This document shows, in pieces, positions 1 to 8,095 of a stretch of DNA of 32,882 nucleotides. Origin of the DNA: an uncultured Ruminiclostridium sp. (GTDB taxonomy: Bacteria; Bacillota; Clostridia; Oscillospirales; Ruminococcaceae); contig CAKSIR010000006.1 in the NCBI GenBank assembly GCA_934462775.1, positions 1-32,882 on the forward strand. The letters are read 5' to 3'. Numbering within the stretch: position 1 is the stretch's first letter; every line of letters starts with the position of its first letter. The translations under genes and the position numbers were made by a program. The notes below the pieces were generated by a model. That model was not told the origin of the DNA. It did not search any database and was given only the letters and a program-made list of their open reading frames with translations.

Positions 1-84
1 CTTTTGAAAAAGGTGGACGAAAACTTTTAAATTGACTTTTTCGACAGTCTGAAATCCTGCCGTATATGCAGGGATTGACTTTAT
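1..84 (-). other. Hairpin region downstream of the sigma/anti-sigma pair
   Basis: No gene is seen here. On the minus strand, just after the stop of the anti-sigma-like gene, AATCCCTGC and GCAGGATT (53-76) can pair with one bulge around a 7-nt loop. No U-tract follows, so it is a poor intrinsic terminator. Further out, the decamer TGTCGAAAAA (minus strand, 37-46) recurs at 32671-32680, which may mark a dispersed intergenic repeat. Most of the sequence beyond this point is outside the window. Confidence 0.3.
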
Positions 85-1416
85 TTAGCTGAAATCTGCA
101 ACCATATCGTTCCAGATAACGGAGTCGTATTTGAAATTCATTGGTGAATTGAAGCAATAAGAAGCGGTGATATATCCGCTGCTGTAAATTTTGATTGAGA
201 AAAAACCGTCTTGCATGAAAACACAGTCTGCGTCATTATCAAATTCAATCTCTCCGTCAATAATGACGGCGTTTGCCAGTCTGTCAAGGGATTTAAACAC
301 CGCTTCCGTGCTGAAGCTGTTTGCCTTAGACGAAGCGCTGTTGCTGTCAATAAAGGCAAAGAATGAACTTTCAATTGAGTTGCTTGCATAGAAATTTTTC
401 ATAATTTCAAGGTATTCCTTGAAGCTGCCTGTATTGCTCAATTTTTCAGAAATGAAGTACTTATCCTTAACTGTGTTATATATGTCTGTTACGGCACTGA
501 AATAGATTTTGTTATCGTAAAAATCACTGTATTCGATAATGTTGTTTTCGTAAACCGTAATAACTCCATAATTTGCATCGTATATAAAAGATGAAAGCTT
601 GTTCAGTTCAATGTCTGTAATTTCAGTTACCTTTGCAGCGCCGTTATCGTTAAGCAAGCCGATAAATTCATCAGAATCGATTGCTTCAATTAACCCTTGA
701 TCCGGATTTGAAGGGTCGAAGCGGTAAATATTTGCCCGTTCAATGCCGCTGGTTAAAAAGGATTCGTTAGACAGCAGGTCGTTCAACGTTTTGCAGTCGT
801 CAAGCGAGATTTTAGGCACAGCCGAGCTGTCGGCTTCGTCATATTCCGCTTCATCTTCAAAATCTGCGCTGACTCTATCATCTTCGGCAAAAATACTTTC
901 CTCGTACATATCGCCGTCAGCTGCATCTGCCACGCGGTCATCGTTTGAACCCTCATCGTTTGGCGTACCTACGGCAGCTTCGGTATTTGCAAAGCCGTAA
1001 TTAGGAAGACTGTCGCTTTTTGTCATTGACGACGCGTCAACGGATTCGTCCATTGAATCGTCAAATTCAATGTCAGCGCTGTCGCAAATATCTTCAACAA
1101 CAGCATCTTCTTCTGCCTCTTTGCTTTCGGCTTCGGCGGCAAATGCGGCGCCTGCTGCCGTATCCATTGTATTGTTAGCTTTTTCAATGTTGCTTACTGC
1201 AAAAGGAACTGCAACCGCCGCGCCGATAATAAGCACTGCGCCTGCGGCAATTGCGCCGTATTTAGCAAAGCGGTTTGTTTTTGCAATTCTGATTGGCTGA
1301 GGAGCGGGCTGCGGGTTGTCAATTTCCGCCTGCATTTTTGCTGCAAGCGCCTTGAGAAACTCAGGGTCCGGAGATAAATTCTGATTGTCTTTGCGATATT
1401 CATCTTTAAATGTCAT
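85..1416 (-). CDS. Membrane-anchored anti-sigma-factor-like protein
   Basis: This 443-residue protein is probably the partner of the ECF sigma factor encoded just upstream. The start taken is the ATG at 1416, nine bases after AAGGAG; an upstream in-frame TTG at 1425 touches that site and is unlikely. The gene overlaps the end of the sigma gene by 11 nt, implying translational coupling. Residues 1-50 look cytoplasmic and contain a short helical stretch (SPDPEFLKALAAKMQAE) of the kind seen at the N-terminus of clostridial anti-sigma proteins. One transmembrane helix lies at about 53-75. It is followed by an acidic Asp/Glu/Ser/Ala-rich linker (about 92-197) and a folded-looking C-terminal domain (about 200-443) that I do not recognise. 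The role is inferred from position and topology; no named sensor domain was identified. Confidence 0.7.
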   Translation of the reverse strand: MTFKDEYRKDNQNLSPDPEFLKALAAKMQAEIDNPQPAPQPIRIAKTNRFAKYGAIAAGAVLIIGAAVAVPFAVSNIEKANNTMDTAAGAAFAAEAESKEAEEDAVVEDICDSADIEFDDSMDESVDASSMTKSDSLPNYGFANTEAAVGTPNDEGSNDDRVADAADGDMYEESIFAEDDRVSADFEDEAEYDEADSSAVPKISLDDCKTLNDLLSNESFLTSGIERANIYRFDPSNPDQGLIEAIDSDEFIGLLNDNGAAKVTEITDIELNKLSSFIYDANYGVITVYENNIIEYSDFYDNKIYFSAVTDIYNTVKDKYFISEKLSNTGSFKEYLEIMKNFYASNSIESSFFAFIDSNSASSKANSFSTEAVFKSLDRLANAVIIDGEIEFDNDADCVFMQDGFFSIKIYSSGYITASYCFNSPMNFKYDSVIWNDMVADFS

Positions 1417-1930
1417 CAAAATCAACTCCTTCCAGCTTTTCTTTTAAATGTTTTCGGGCGCGCGCAAGCTGAGTCTTAACGGTGTTTTCGCTAAGACCTG
1501 TAACCTGGCTTATTTTGTTTATGGGCATATCTTCATAATAGAACAGGTGGATAACGGTTCTGTATTTGGGAGAAAGCTCCATTACAGCCTTGTAAACCGT
1601 GCTGTTCGTTTCGATCTGCCTTATTGATTTATCATAATCACCTTTGTTTTCGTCCAGCTCTTCATCGGAAACGTGTTTGTTCCATGAGGACATAAGCAGC
1701 GACTTTGAACAGTTGATTGTAACCGTGATAAGCCACGCCTTGCGGTGTTCTTCATCTGTGTAGGTTTTATCCGTCCTTATGTAGCGCAGGAAAACCTCCT
1801 GTAAAACGTCGTGTGCGTCAAAGGAATTTCCCACTCTTGAAAAAGCAAGGCGGTAAACCATGTCGGAATAAAATGCAAGTACCTCGTTGAAACTTTCCCG
1901 GGTGTTGAGCGACATACCTGTTGCTTCCAT
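1406..1930 (-). CDS. ECF-type RNA polymerase sigma factor
   Basis: A 174-residue sigma-70 family protein of ECF size. Region 2 spans about residues 12-80 (FYSDMVYRLAFSRVG, then DAHDVLQEVFLRY, the core-binding and -10 recognition part). Region 4 spans about 115-165 (LSPKYRTVIHLFYYEDM, then ISQVTGLSENTVKTQLARAR, the helix-turn-helix that reads the -35). The ATG at 1930 follows GAGAGGG at a sensible distance. Its 3' end overlaps the membrane protein at 85-1416, the usual sigma/anti-sigma arrangement, so activity is probably controlled by release from that partner. The 68-bp gap upstream carries TGAAAC (minus strand, 1988-1983), which resembles an ECF -35 and could mean autoregulation, but I found no matching -10. 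The target genes are unknown. Confidence 0.92.
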   Translation of the reverse strand: MEATGMSLNTRESFNEVLAFYSDMVYRLAFSRVGNSFDAHDVLQEVFLRYIRTDKTYTDEEHRKAWLITVTINCSKSLLMSSWNKHVSDEELDENKGDYDKSIRQIETNSTVYKAVMELSPKYRTVIHLFYYEDMPINKISQVTGLSENTVKTQLARARKHLKEKLEGVDFDDI

Positions 1931-1998
1931 ATTCCCTCTCTTCTGCGCTTTCTGTATATAACACTCCGCGTCAGCGCAAATAGTTTCATTTGTTTAAA

Positions 1999-2844
1999 TT
2001 AAATTGTGATTTCAGCGTGTCTTGTAACGTGGCAGCCGATATTTACCGCAACAGGCAGACCTGCAATGTGCGTTGCGAACTGCTCAATATTTACATAGAG
2101 GGCGGTAACGGTGCCGCCGAAGCCCTGAGAGCCGATACCGAGGGCATTGATTCTATCAAGACATTTCTGCTCAAGGTCGGCATAGAACGGATCGGGATTG
2201 CGCTGAGCCAGATCTCTGCACAGCGCCTTCTTTGAAAGGTAGGCTGCGTACTCAAAATCGCCGCCGATACCAACGCCTACAACAATAGGCGGACATGGAT
2301 TGCTGCCTGCGGCGGAAACAACCTCCGTTACAAAATCAACCACGTCGTCGGCGGTCGAGGAAGGAGTGAACATTTTCATCTTGCTCATATTTTCGCTGCC
2401 AAAGCCCTTAGGCGCAGCCATAATATGCACCTTGTCGCCGTCAACGATTCTTGTGTGAATAACGGCAGGCGTATTGTTATTGGTGTTCACACGTCTGAGC
2501 GGATCGCCTACGATCGACAATCTCAGCTTGCCGTTTACATACCCATCGGCGACGCCATCGTTAATTGCCTGCTCAAGGCTTCCGCCTGTGAAATGTACGT
2601 CCTGACCTATTTCAATGAAAATAACCGCCATGCCCGTATCCTGGCAGATAGGAACGTTAAGCTCCTTTGCTGCGTCAATGTTGCGGACAATATCCCCGAG
2701 AACGTCCCTGCAAAGCGGACTTTCTTCCATAGGCAGCGCGCTTTCAATTTTTTCCCTCATTCCGCAGGGCAGGAACAGGTTTGCCTGCTCGCAAAGCTGC
2801 GCAACGGCGGTTTTAATCTCGTTTACGTCAATCTCTCTCATCAT
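1999..2844 (-). CDS. Class I fumarate hydratase, alpha (N-terminal) subunit
   Basis: This is the alpha half of the two-subunit, oxygen-sensitive [4Fe-4S] fumarase or related tartrate dehydratase family, which interconverts fumarate and malate. Numbered from the second Met, the three expected cluster cysteines are C66 (VPICQDTGMAV), C183 (GSNPCPPIVVG) and C270 (VNIGCHVTRH). Family blocks such as GIGGDFEYAA and GIGSQGFGG are intact. At about 280 residues it matches a free alpha subunit, not the fused enzyme of about 500. Two adjacent ATGs (2844, 2841) could start it; both lie inside the end of the preceding membrane-protein gene (overlap about 17 nt). The beta subunit that normally follows is absent: the next gene is a sigma factor. 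An L(+)-tartrate dehydratase alpha subunit cannot be excluded. Confidence 0.88.
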   Translation of the reverse strand: MMREIDVNEIKTAVAQLCEQANLFLPCGMREKIESALPMEESPLCRDVLGDIVRNIDAAKELNVPICQDTGMAVIFIEIGQDVHFTGGSLEQAINDGVADGYVNGKLRLSIVGDPLRRVNTNNNTPAVIHTRIVDGDKVHIMAAPKGFGSENMSKMKMFTPSSTADDVVDFVTEVVSAAGSNPCPPIVVGVGIGGDFEYAAYLSKKALCRDLAQRNPDPFYADLEQKCLDRINALGIGSQGFGGTVTALYVNIEQFATHIAGLPVAVNIGCHVTRHAEITI

Positions 2845-3424
2845 CTTCGTCCTCGTCAGTAAAAATTTCATCGGTTCGGCTGAGTTTGTCGGGATTATCC
2901 GGTCTGTACAGCGTTTTTACATCGTCTGCCGTGCAGATTTCCTGCAAAAGCGCGTTAAATTCCTTGATTTCGTCCTCTTCAAAGCGGAACAGCATCATTA
3001 CAATAAAAATGCGTATCGCAAGTGTGCACATAAGCACCGGCAGCTGGTCGATAAACGTAACCCCCGGCGTAAAAATCAGAAAATAGGAGGCGGCAATCAG
3101 GTCAATAATATAGCTGCCCAGAATAATTCCGGCAAGAACCTTGTAGCCGGCGGTCTTTTCAAGATTGCCGTTGAGGGTTGCGTACTCAAGACCCTTTCGT
3201 ATCTGACCTGTGAACACTGGACCTGCAAAATCCTTTTTGTAGGATTTGTACTTTGTAATTTTCACCATGTCGTCGGTACGGCGGAAAATGGTCACAGGAG
3301 AGCCCTTCAGCTTGTGAAACTGAAAATACTTCTGCTGCTCGATACGTTTGTCAAATTCCTCCGTAAGACGCTCAACGCTCATGCGAGTGTCAATTGTTAT
3401 CGGAACTTTTCTGAAATTTTTCAT
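2828..3424 (-). CDS. Hypothetical two-TM membrane protein
   Basis: I do not recognise this 198-residue protein. Residues 1-90 are hydrophilic and basic. Two hydrophobic helices follow at about 93-115 and 122-146, separated by a short FTPGVTFIDQ loop, and the last 25 residues are strongly acidic (TDEDEDDERD at the end). The start ATG at 3424 overlaps the stop of the amidohydrolase in an ATGA arrangement, and its own end overlaps the fumarase alpha gene by about 17 nt. It is therefore very probably translated as a coupled part of this operon. Topology suggests both termini in the cytoplasm. No catalytic motif is visible. Confidence 0.7.
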   Translation of the reverse strand: MKNFRKVPITIDTRMSVERLTEEFDKRIEQQKYFQFHKLKGSPVTIFRRTDDMVKITKYKSYKKDFAGPVFTGQIRKGLEYATLNGNLEKTAGYKVLAGIILGSYIIDLIAASYFLIFTPGVTFIDQLPVLMCTLAIRIFIVMMLFRFEEDEIKEFNALLQEICTADDVKTLYRPDNPDKLSRTDEIFTDEDEDDERD

Positions 3425-4593
3425 TTTACAATTTCTCCGTTCACAAGTACAAGCTGAGGTACGCTTGTAACATCATAAAACTTACCTTTGTAAAGCACCA
3501 TGTCAGCGTCCTTTCCCACTTCGAGAGTGCCTACTCTGTCGGAAATTCCACAGATTTCGGCAGCCTTTGATGTGATAGCTTCAAGGGCAGTGCGCTCGTC
3601 AAGACCGCCTCTTATGGCAAGCCCTGCGGCAATAGGGAGGTACTGAATGGGGTTTTCCGGGTGGTCGGTGCAGATTGCAAATTCAACGCCTGCATTATGG
3701 AGCCTTGCGCCGTTTTCGATAGTCTGATTTTTCAGCTCGGGCTTGCAGCGGTCGGAAAACACCGGTCCGATTACGCACTTGGAATGTTCCTCTGCAAGCT
3801 CGTCGGCAACAAGTCCGCCTTCGGTTGCATGGATAAGCACATAGTCGAGCTTAAACTCCTTTGCAATGCGCATGGCGGTGAAAATGTCGTCTGCGCGGTG
3901 GCAGTGGAAGTGCGCCGTGATTTCGCCCTCAAGGACAGGGATAAGCGCTTCGCATTTTATGTCGTAATCCGGCGGCGCAAGCTCGTCGTCGGTGCCGATG
4001 CTTTCGGTGTATGCGTTCTTATCCTCAATGTAGCGTTTGGTTTTGTATAGCTGCTCCCTGATAAGGGCGGCTGTTGCCATGCGGGTATTTGGGGACTGGT
4101 TTTTCTCGTTATACACGGTTTTAGGGTTTTCGCCCAGTGCAAACTTCATTGCGGCAGGGGCTTTGATAATCAGCTTGTCGATGCGCTTGCTGCCGTAGGT
4201 TTTCAGTGCGGCGAACGTGCCGCCGATAGGGTTGGCGCTGCCCATTCCCGACAAAACGGTGGTAACGCCGCCGCGCGCCGCTTCGGTAAAGCAGTAGTCC
4301 GCAGGGTTTATCATATCTATTGCGCGGAGCTGAGGGGTTATGGGGTCTGTTTCCTCGTTGCCGTCGTCGCCCTCGAAGCCTATTCCGTCCTCAAATGCGC
4401 CTAAGTGGCAGTGAGCGTCGATAAAGCCCGGATAAACAGTCATTCCCTCCGCGTTGTAATCATTTTCGGAGGGAGTGATATTCAGCCTGCTCATTTCGCC
4501 TATCTCAGCGATTTTCGCGCCGTCGGTGCGGATATAACCGTGTTCAATGTCGTTTCCGCGCATTGTAACTATTTTTGCGTTGTAAATCAGCAT
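3421..4593 (-). CDS. Metal-dependent amidohydrolase
   Basis: A 390-residue amidohydrolase-superfamily TIM-barrel hydrolase. After the N-terminal beta-sandwich strands come PGFIDAHCHLG (H61, H63, the HxH metal pair), IIKAPAAMKFAL (K144, possible carboxylated lysine), a His-rich segment EITAHFHCHRADD (H228/H230/H232), LIHATEGG (H255) and ICTDHPENP (D310). The C-terminus has the usual GTLEVGKDADMVLY closing strand. Overall it resembles imidazolonepropionase-like and isoaspartyl-dipeptidase-like amidohydrolases, but the substrate cannot be read from sequence. It sits 10 bp after aroK and overlaps the next gene by 4 nt. Its presence in a shikimate/fatty-acid unit gives no clear substrate hint. Confidence 0.85.
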   Translation of the reverse strand: MLIYNAKIVTMRGNDIEHGYIRTDGAKIAEIGEMSRLNITPSENDYNAEGMTVYPGFIDAHCHLGAFEDGIGFEGDDGNEETDPITPQLRAIDMINPADYCFTEAARGGVTTVLSGMGSANPIGGTFAALKTYGSKRIDKLIIKAPAAMKFALGENPKTVYNEKNQSPNTRMATAALIREQLYKTKRYIEDKNAYTESIGTDDELAPPDYDIKCEALIPVLEGEITAHFHCHRADDIFTAMRIAKEFKLDYVLIHATEGGLVADELAEEHSKCVIGPVFSDRCKPELKNQTIENGARLHNAGVEFAICTDHPENPIQYLPIAAGLAIRGGLDERTALEAITSKAAEICGISDRVGTLEVGKDADMVLYKGKFYDVTSVPQLVLVNGEIVK

Positions 4594-4603
4594 TTTTTGT
4601 TCC

Positions 4604-5098
4604 TTATGGGTTGATGTATTTCATTATTTCCTCGGCAATTGCGGAGTCTTTTCCGCTGCCGTCAACAGTGTGCATGGAATTTGCCGCATAGACCGCTCTG
4701 CGTTTGTTGAACAGCTCTTCAAGCTGCTCCTTTGTATTTTTCATAACAAGAGGACGGTTTTTGTCGCCCTTTATGCGTTTATAGCAGGTTTCAAAATCCG
4801 TGTCAATGAAGAAAGAAACTCCCTTTTCGTTGGCGAAATCGGCGGTTTCCCTGCGCTGAAAAGCGCCGCCGCCCGTTGCAACGATGTATCCCTCTCCAAG
4901 CTCCTTTACGCAGTCGGCTTCAAGGTCGCGGAAATAAGGTTCACCATGCTTTTCGAAAATCTGCGGAATGGTCATGCCCGCCTTTTTCACAATGTATTCG
5001 TCAAGGTCAACAAGCTTCATGCCTGTTTTCCTTGCAAGCAGTCTGCCTGTATGGGATTTTCCGCAGCCCATGAAGCCGCAGAGATAAACGGATTTCAT
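4604..5098 (-). CDS. aroK: Shikimate kinase
   Basis: Phosphorylates shikimate to shikimate 3-phosphate in chorismate biosynthesis. The 164-residue length fits the family. Visible motifs are the P-loop GFMGCGKS (residues 8-15), the DLDEYI segment (D31/D33, shikimate and Mg binding), FRDLEADCVKEL, GGGA after VAT (shikimate binding), and NRPLV with the lid arginine. The start ATG overlaps the aroE stop (TAATG), so the two consecutive pathway enzymes are translationally coupled. I see nothing unusual in the catalytic residues. Confidence 0.96.
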   Translation of the reverse strand: MKSVYLCGFMGCGKSHTGRLLARKTGMKLVDLDEYIVKKAGMTIPQIFEKHGEPYFRDLEADCVKELGEGYIVATGGGAFQRRETADFANEKGVSFFIDTDFETCYKRIKGDKNRPLVMKNTKEQLEELFNKRRAVYAANSMHTVDGSGKDSAIAEEIMKYINP

Positions 5099-5922
5099 TA
5101 TACAAGCTTCTCCATTTCTTCGATAAGAGCGGTTATATCCTCGGTCTTGTAAGCGGAATTGTCCCAGATTTCGTGAGCGGCAACCGCCTGTAAAACCAGC
5201 ATTGCCATACCGCCCATAACCTTTGCGCCGCGCTTTTCAGCCTCGTTCATCAGCATTGTGCGGCGCGGATTGTACACTGCGTCAAAGAGGTACTTTACGT
5301 TTTCAAGCCCTTCGGGAGCGACTGCCATTGCCTCGGTTTTCGGGTACATTCCGAGGGGCGTGGAGTTAATCATCAAATCAAATCCGCCCTTGACCTTATC
5401 AAGAGTTATAACCTGAACCTTTGCGTTTGGGATACGGTGTCTTATTTCCTCCGCAACCCCGTTTGCAACAGGCAGGTCGTCGGAACGGACTGCAATAGTC
5501 AGGTCGCCGCCCTCGTAGGCGGTTTCAATTGCCATCATTCTGCCGACGCCGCCGCAGCCGAGCAGGCAGACCTTTGAATTAAGCGACGCGCCAAGCTGCG
5601 TAATCGACTTTGTAAAGCCGATTACATCGGTGTTGTAGCCTACGGTTTCGCTGCCGTTCATAATGCAGTTTACCGAGCCGTAACGCTCTGCGCCCTTATC
5701 AAGACGGTCGCAGAATTTAATAATTGGAATTTTGTGGGGAATAGTTATATTATATCCGCCAAGACTGTCAAGAAACGGTCGTTTATTTTCAAGCTCCTCG
5801 GGAGGAATGTCCTCAAGGGTGTATGTGAACGGCATTCCCGCCAGCTCAAACAGCCTTGTGTGAATCTGCGGAGAGAGGGAATGACCAAGCGGATGACCGA
5901 TAATTGCAAATTTTCTTTCCAT
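5098..5922 (-). CDS. aroE: Shikimate 5-dehydrogenase
   Basis: NADPH-dependent reduction of 3-dehydroshikimate to shikimate. The start is the ATG at 5922, preceded by GAAAGGAA; longer in-frame extensions would run into fabD. That gives 274 residues, normal for AroE. Motifs: HSLSPQIH at 14-21 (shikimate serines), NITIPHK with catalytic K64, NTDVIGF with D99, the Rossmann loop GCGGVGRM (about 122-129), NSTPLGM, and YNPRRT near the C-terminus. It lies 16 bp after fabD and shares the TAATG junction with aroK. Confidence 0.95.
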   Translation of the reverse strand: MERKFAIIGHPLGHSLSPQIHTRLFELAGMPFTYTLEDIPPEELENKRPFLDSLGGYNITIPHKIPIIKFCDRLDKGAERYGSVNCIMNGSETVGYNTDVIGFTKSITQLGASLNSKVCLLGCGGVGRMMAIETAYEGGDLTIAVRSDDLPVANGVAEEIRHRIPNAKVQVITLDKVKGGFDLMINSTPLGMYPKTEAMAVAPEGLENVKYLFDAVYNPRRTMLMNEAEKRGAKVMGGMAMLVLQAVAAHEIWDNSAYKTEDITALIEEMEKLV

Positions 5923-5938
5923 GGTTTTTCCTTTCGGA

Positions 5939-6865
5939 TTACAGGGCGAGCGCTGCATCCATTGTTTCGTTATTTTCAATATTAGCGGCAATAACGCCGT
6001 CAAGAGTTTTCTTTACAAGTCCCGTGAGAACCTTTCCCGGTCCGAGCTCAAGGTACTTTTCAATTCCGTCCGCCTGCATTGCCTGAAGCTCGGAAACGAA
6101 TCTTACGGGCGAGCAGATGTGAGTTGAAAGGTAGGACGGCATATCGGAGAAATCGGTAAGCTTCGCACCGTAAACGTTTGCGTAGAAATCAACCTTTGGT
6201 GCAGCGAACTTCATATCAGCAACGGCAGCCTTGAATTCCTCGGCGGCGCCGTTCATAAGCTTTGAATGGAATGCGGCGGAAACAGCCAGCTTCACAACCT
6301 TGCGGATTCCGTTTTCCTTAAGCTTTGCAGTGGCAAGCTCAAGGCTTTCGGCAGTGCCTGCAATAACCGTCTGCTGTAAGGAGTTGTAGTTTACGGGAGT
6401 AACGTAGCCGCCCTCGGCGGTAATGTCTGCGCATATTTTCTCGATAAGCTCAGTGCCTGCGCCGATAACCGCAGCCATTCCGCCCGGATTTGCCTTTGCT
6501 GCCTTGTCCATTGCTGCCGCTCTGTGCTTGATTGCGGTAAAGCCCTGTTCCATTGTCAGCATTTCAGACGCAACCATTGCTGCATATTCGCCTAAGGAGT
6601 GACCTGCAACGGCGTCGAACCCGATACCGTTTTCCTTTGCGGCGTTCAGCGCCAGCAGCGACATTGTGAAGATAGCGGGCTGAGAAACGCAGGTCTGAGC
6701 CAGCTCCTCGGCTGTACCCTCAAGCATAAGCTTCTTTACGTCGTATCCTAAAATGTCAGAGCCGCATTCGAATATCTTTGCGGAGGAAGAATATTTTTCG
6801 GCAAAATCAGCGCCCATTCCGCTGTACTGTGAGCCTTGTCCCGAAAATAAAAATGCAGTTTTCAT
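5939..6865 (-). CDS. fabD: Malonyl-CoA:ACP transacylase
   Basis: Transfers malonyl from CoA to acyl carrier protein, supplying the extender for FabH and FabF. The 308-residue length is typical. The N-terminal FSGQGSQYSGMG oxyanion-loop motif, the nucleophile S90 in GHSLGEY, and H200 in SAAFHSKLM are all present. The start ATG follows GAAAGGAAC. It is the first gene of the minus-strand unit and is transcribed away from the rest of the fatty-acid genes, sharing a 207-bp divergent control region with fabH. This placement is unusual because fabD normally sits between fabK/fabH and fabG. Its expression is therefore tied to shikimate genes downstream rather than to the fab operon. Confidence 0.96.
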   Translation of the reverse strand: MKTAFLFSGQGSQYSGMGADFAEKYSSSAKIFECGSDILGYDVKKLMLEGTAEELAQTCVSQPAIFTMSLLALNAAKENGIGFDAVAGHSLGEYAAMVASEMLTMEQGFTAIKHRAAAMDKAAKANPGGMAAVIGAGTELIEKICADITAEGGYVTPVNYNSLQQTVIAGTAESLELATAKLKENGIRKVVKLAVSAAFHSKLMNGAAEEFKAAVADMKFAAPKVDFYANVYGAKLTDFSDMPSYLSTHICSPVRFVSELQAMQADGIEKYLELGPGKVLTGLVKKTLDGVIAANIENNETMDAALAL

Positions 6866-6920
6866 AGTTGTTGGTGTTCCTTTCGTTGTATATGTGGTTT
6901 ATTGGACAAATGTTGAATAA

Positions 6921-6980
6921 GTAACGCATATCCCATAAGCTTAAAAATAAAGGTTGACAAAAGCAGTATAAATGCGTTAC
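6921..6980. promoter_or_regulatory. Inverted repeat between fabD and fabH (candidate operator)
   Basis: GTAACGCAT at 6921-6929 and its exact reverse complement ATGCGTTAC at 6972-6980 lie 51 bp apart (arm to arm), about five helical turns. The right arm ends inside the fabH -10 box and the left arm lies on the fabD side. This is the pattern expected for a repressor that binds two same-face half-sites in a divergent promoter region. The sequence does not match the FapR or FabT consensus as I know them. The regulator is not encoded in this window. Confidence 0.4.
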
Positions 6981-6983
6981 AAT
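6954..6983 (+). promoter_or_regulatory. Promoter of the fabH operon
   Basis: TTGACA at 6954-6959, 18-bp spacer, TACAAT at 6978-6983; a near-consensus vegetative promoter about 90 bp before the fabH start. The -10 overlaps the right arm of the inverted repeat. No convincing opposite promoter for fabD was found; TTGTCA with TATGGG on the minus strand is only a weak candidate. Confidence 0.75.
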
Positions 6984-7072
6984 GTAATTTGGTAAGCTTT
7001 ATCACAAGCAGGTTAAAATTAACTAAAGTCATTATATACTATTTTTATAATAAAATCAAGGAGAAAAGAGTA

Positions 7073-8077
7073 ATGCAGGGAATAAAAATCCTGGGAACAG
7101 GCAGCTACATCCCTCCGAAGGTCGTTTCAAACGATGATTTTGCCGAATTCATCGAAACATCAGACGAGTGGATACGTTCAAGAACAGGCATCGGTCAGCG
7201 CCACATTTCCGATGACAAGTCCAACAACCGGATGGCGGCGGAGGCTGCTGAAAAAGCAATCGCAGACAGCGGTATCAGCCCTGAGGAAATCGATCTTGTT
7301 ATCGTTTCCACCTGCACTCCGGATTATTTCTATCCGTCCATGGCGTGCATGGTGCAGGGAGCAATCGGCGCGGTAAATGCGGCGGCAGTCGACGTAAACG
7401 CAGCCTGCTCCGGATTTATCGTTGCACTGGATATGGCACATAAATATCTTAATTTTGATGAATATAAATATATACTTATCGTAGCGTCGGAACGCCTTTC
7501 GCCTCAGCTTGACTTTGAGGACAGAGCCTCCTGCGTTCTGTTCGGCGACGGTGCAGGCGCAGTGGTAGTCACAAAGAGCGACAAGAAGTTCTGCTCCTTT
7601 ATCGGAGCAAACGGCGAGCAGGAGGGACCTAACAAGACCCTTTACTGCAAGGTAAACTATGACCCCAACTGCCCGTTTATCGACGATGGCAAGCTTTATG
7701 ACGGCATTATCGATAACGATAAGCAACATAAGTATCTCCAGATGGCAGGCAAGGGCGTTTACAAGTTTGCCGTAACCGCAATGCCTAAGGCGGCGCAGAT
7801 TGTCTGCGGCAAGGTTGGAATCGACGTTAAGGACGTTGACCTGCTTATACCTCATCAGGCGAACATAAGAATTATCGAAACCGCCGTTAAAACAATGGGA
7901 ATCGACCCTGAAAAGGTTTATACGCATCTCGAATATTACGGAAATACATCAAGCTCGTGCATACCTATGTGCCTTGACGATTTAAAGCGCGAGGGCAAGC
8001 TGCATGAGGGAATGAAAATATGTCTTGTAGGCTTTGGCGCGGGACTTACTTACGGCGCAGCCTACCTGGAATTCTAA
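7073..8077 (+). CDS. fabH: Beta-ketoacyl-ACP synthase III
   Basis: Condenses acyl-CoA with malonyl-ACP to start fatty acid synthesis. The start is the ATG at 7073, with AAGGAG at 7058-7063; an upstream in-frame start would read through the leader. The product is 334 residues. The catalytic triad is clear: C112 (NAACSGF), H261 (IPHQAN) and N291 (YYGNTSSS), plus the C-terminal GFGAGLTYG loop. Compared with many FabH proteins it carries a modest insertion around residues 200-225 (ANGEQEGPNKTLYC and following). First gene of the long plus-strand operon, 18 bp before fabK. Confidence 0.97.
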   Translation: MQGIKILGTGSYIPPKVVSNDDFAEFIETSDEWIRSRTGIGQRHISDDKSNNRMAAEAAEKAIADSGISPEEIDLVIVSTCTPDYFYPSMACMVQGAIGAVNAAAVDVNAACSGFIVALDMAHKYLNFDEYKYILIVASERLSPQLDFEDRASCVLFGDGAGAVVVTKSDKKFCSFIGANGEQEGPNKTLYCKVNYDPNCPFIDDGKLYDGIIDNDKQHKYLQMAGKGVYKFAVTAMPKAAQIVCGKVGIDVKDVDLLIPHQANIRIIETAVKTMGIDPEKVYTHLEYYGNTSSSCIPMCLDDLKREGKLHEGMKICLVGFGAGLTYGAAYLEF

Positions 8078-8095
8078 CATCGAAAGGAAAAACAG

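Noticed and set aside
2615..3457. Plus-strand open frame of 280 codons over the fumarase and membrane-protein genes
   Set aside because: Antisense to coupled, well-supported genes; no recognisable domain and low-complexity composition.
6866..7072. FapR or FabT operator upstream of fabH
   Set aside because: The only clear symmetry (GTAACGCAT/ATGCGTTAC) does not resemble either consensus as I know them, so no regulator was named.
7178..7927. Minus-strand open frame of 249 codons opposite fabH
   Set aside because: The opposite strand encodes FabH with its full catalytic triad; this is a mirror frame.
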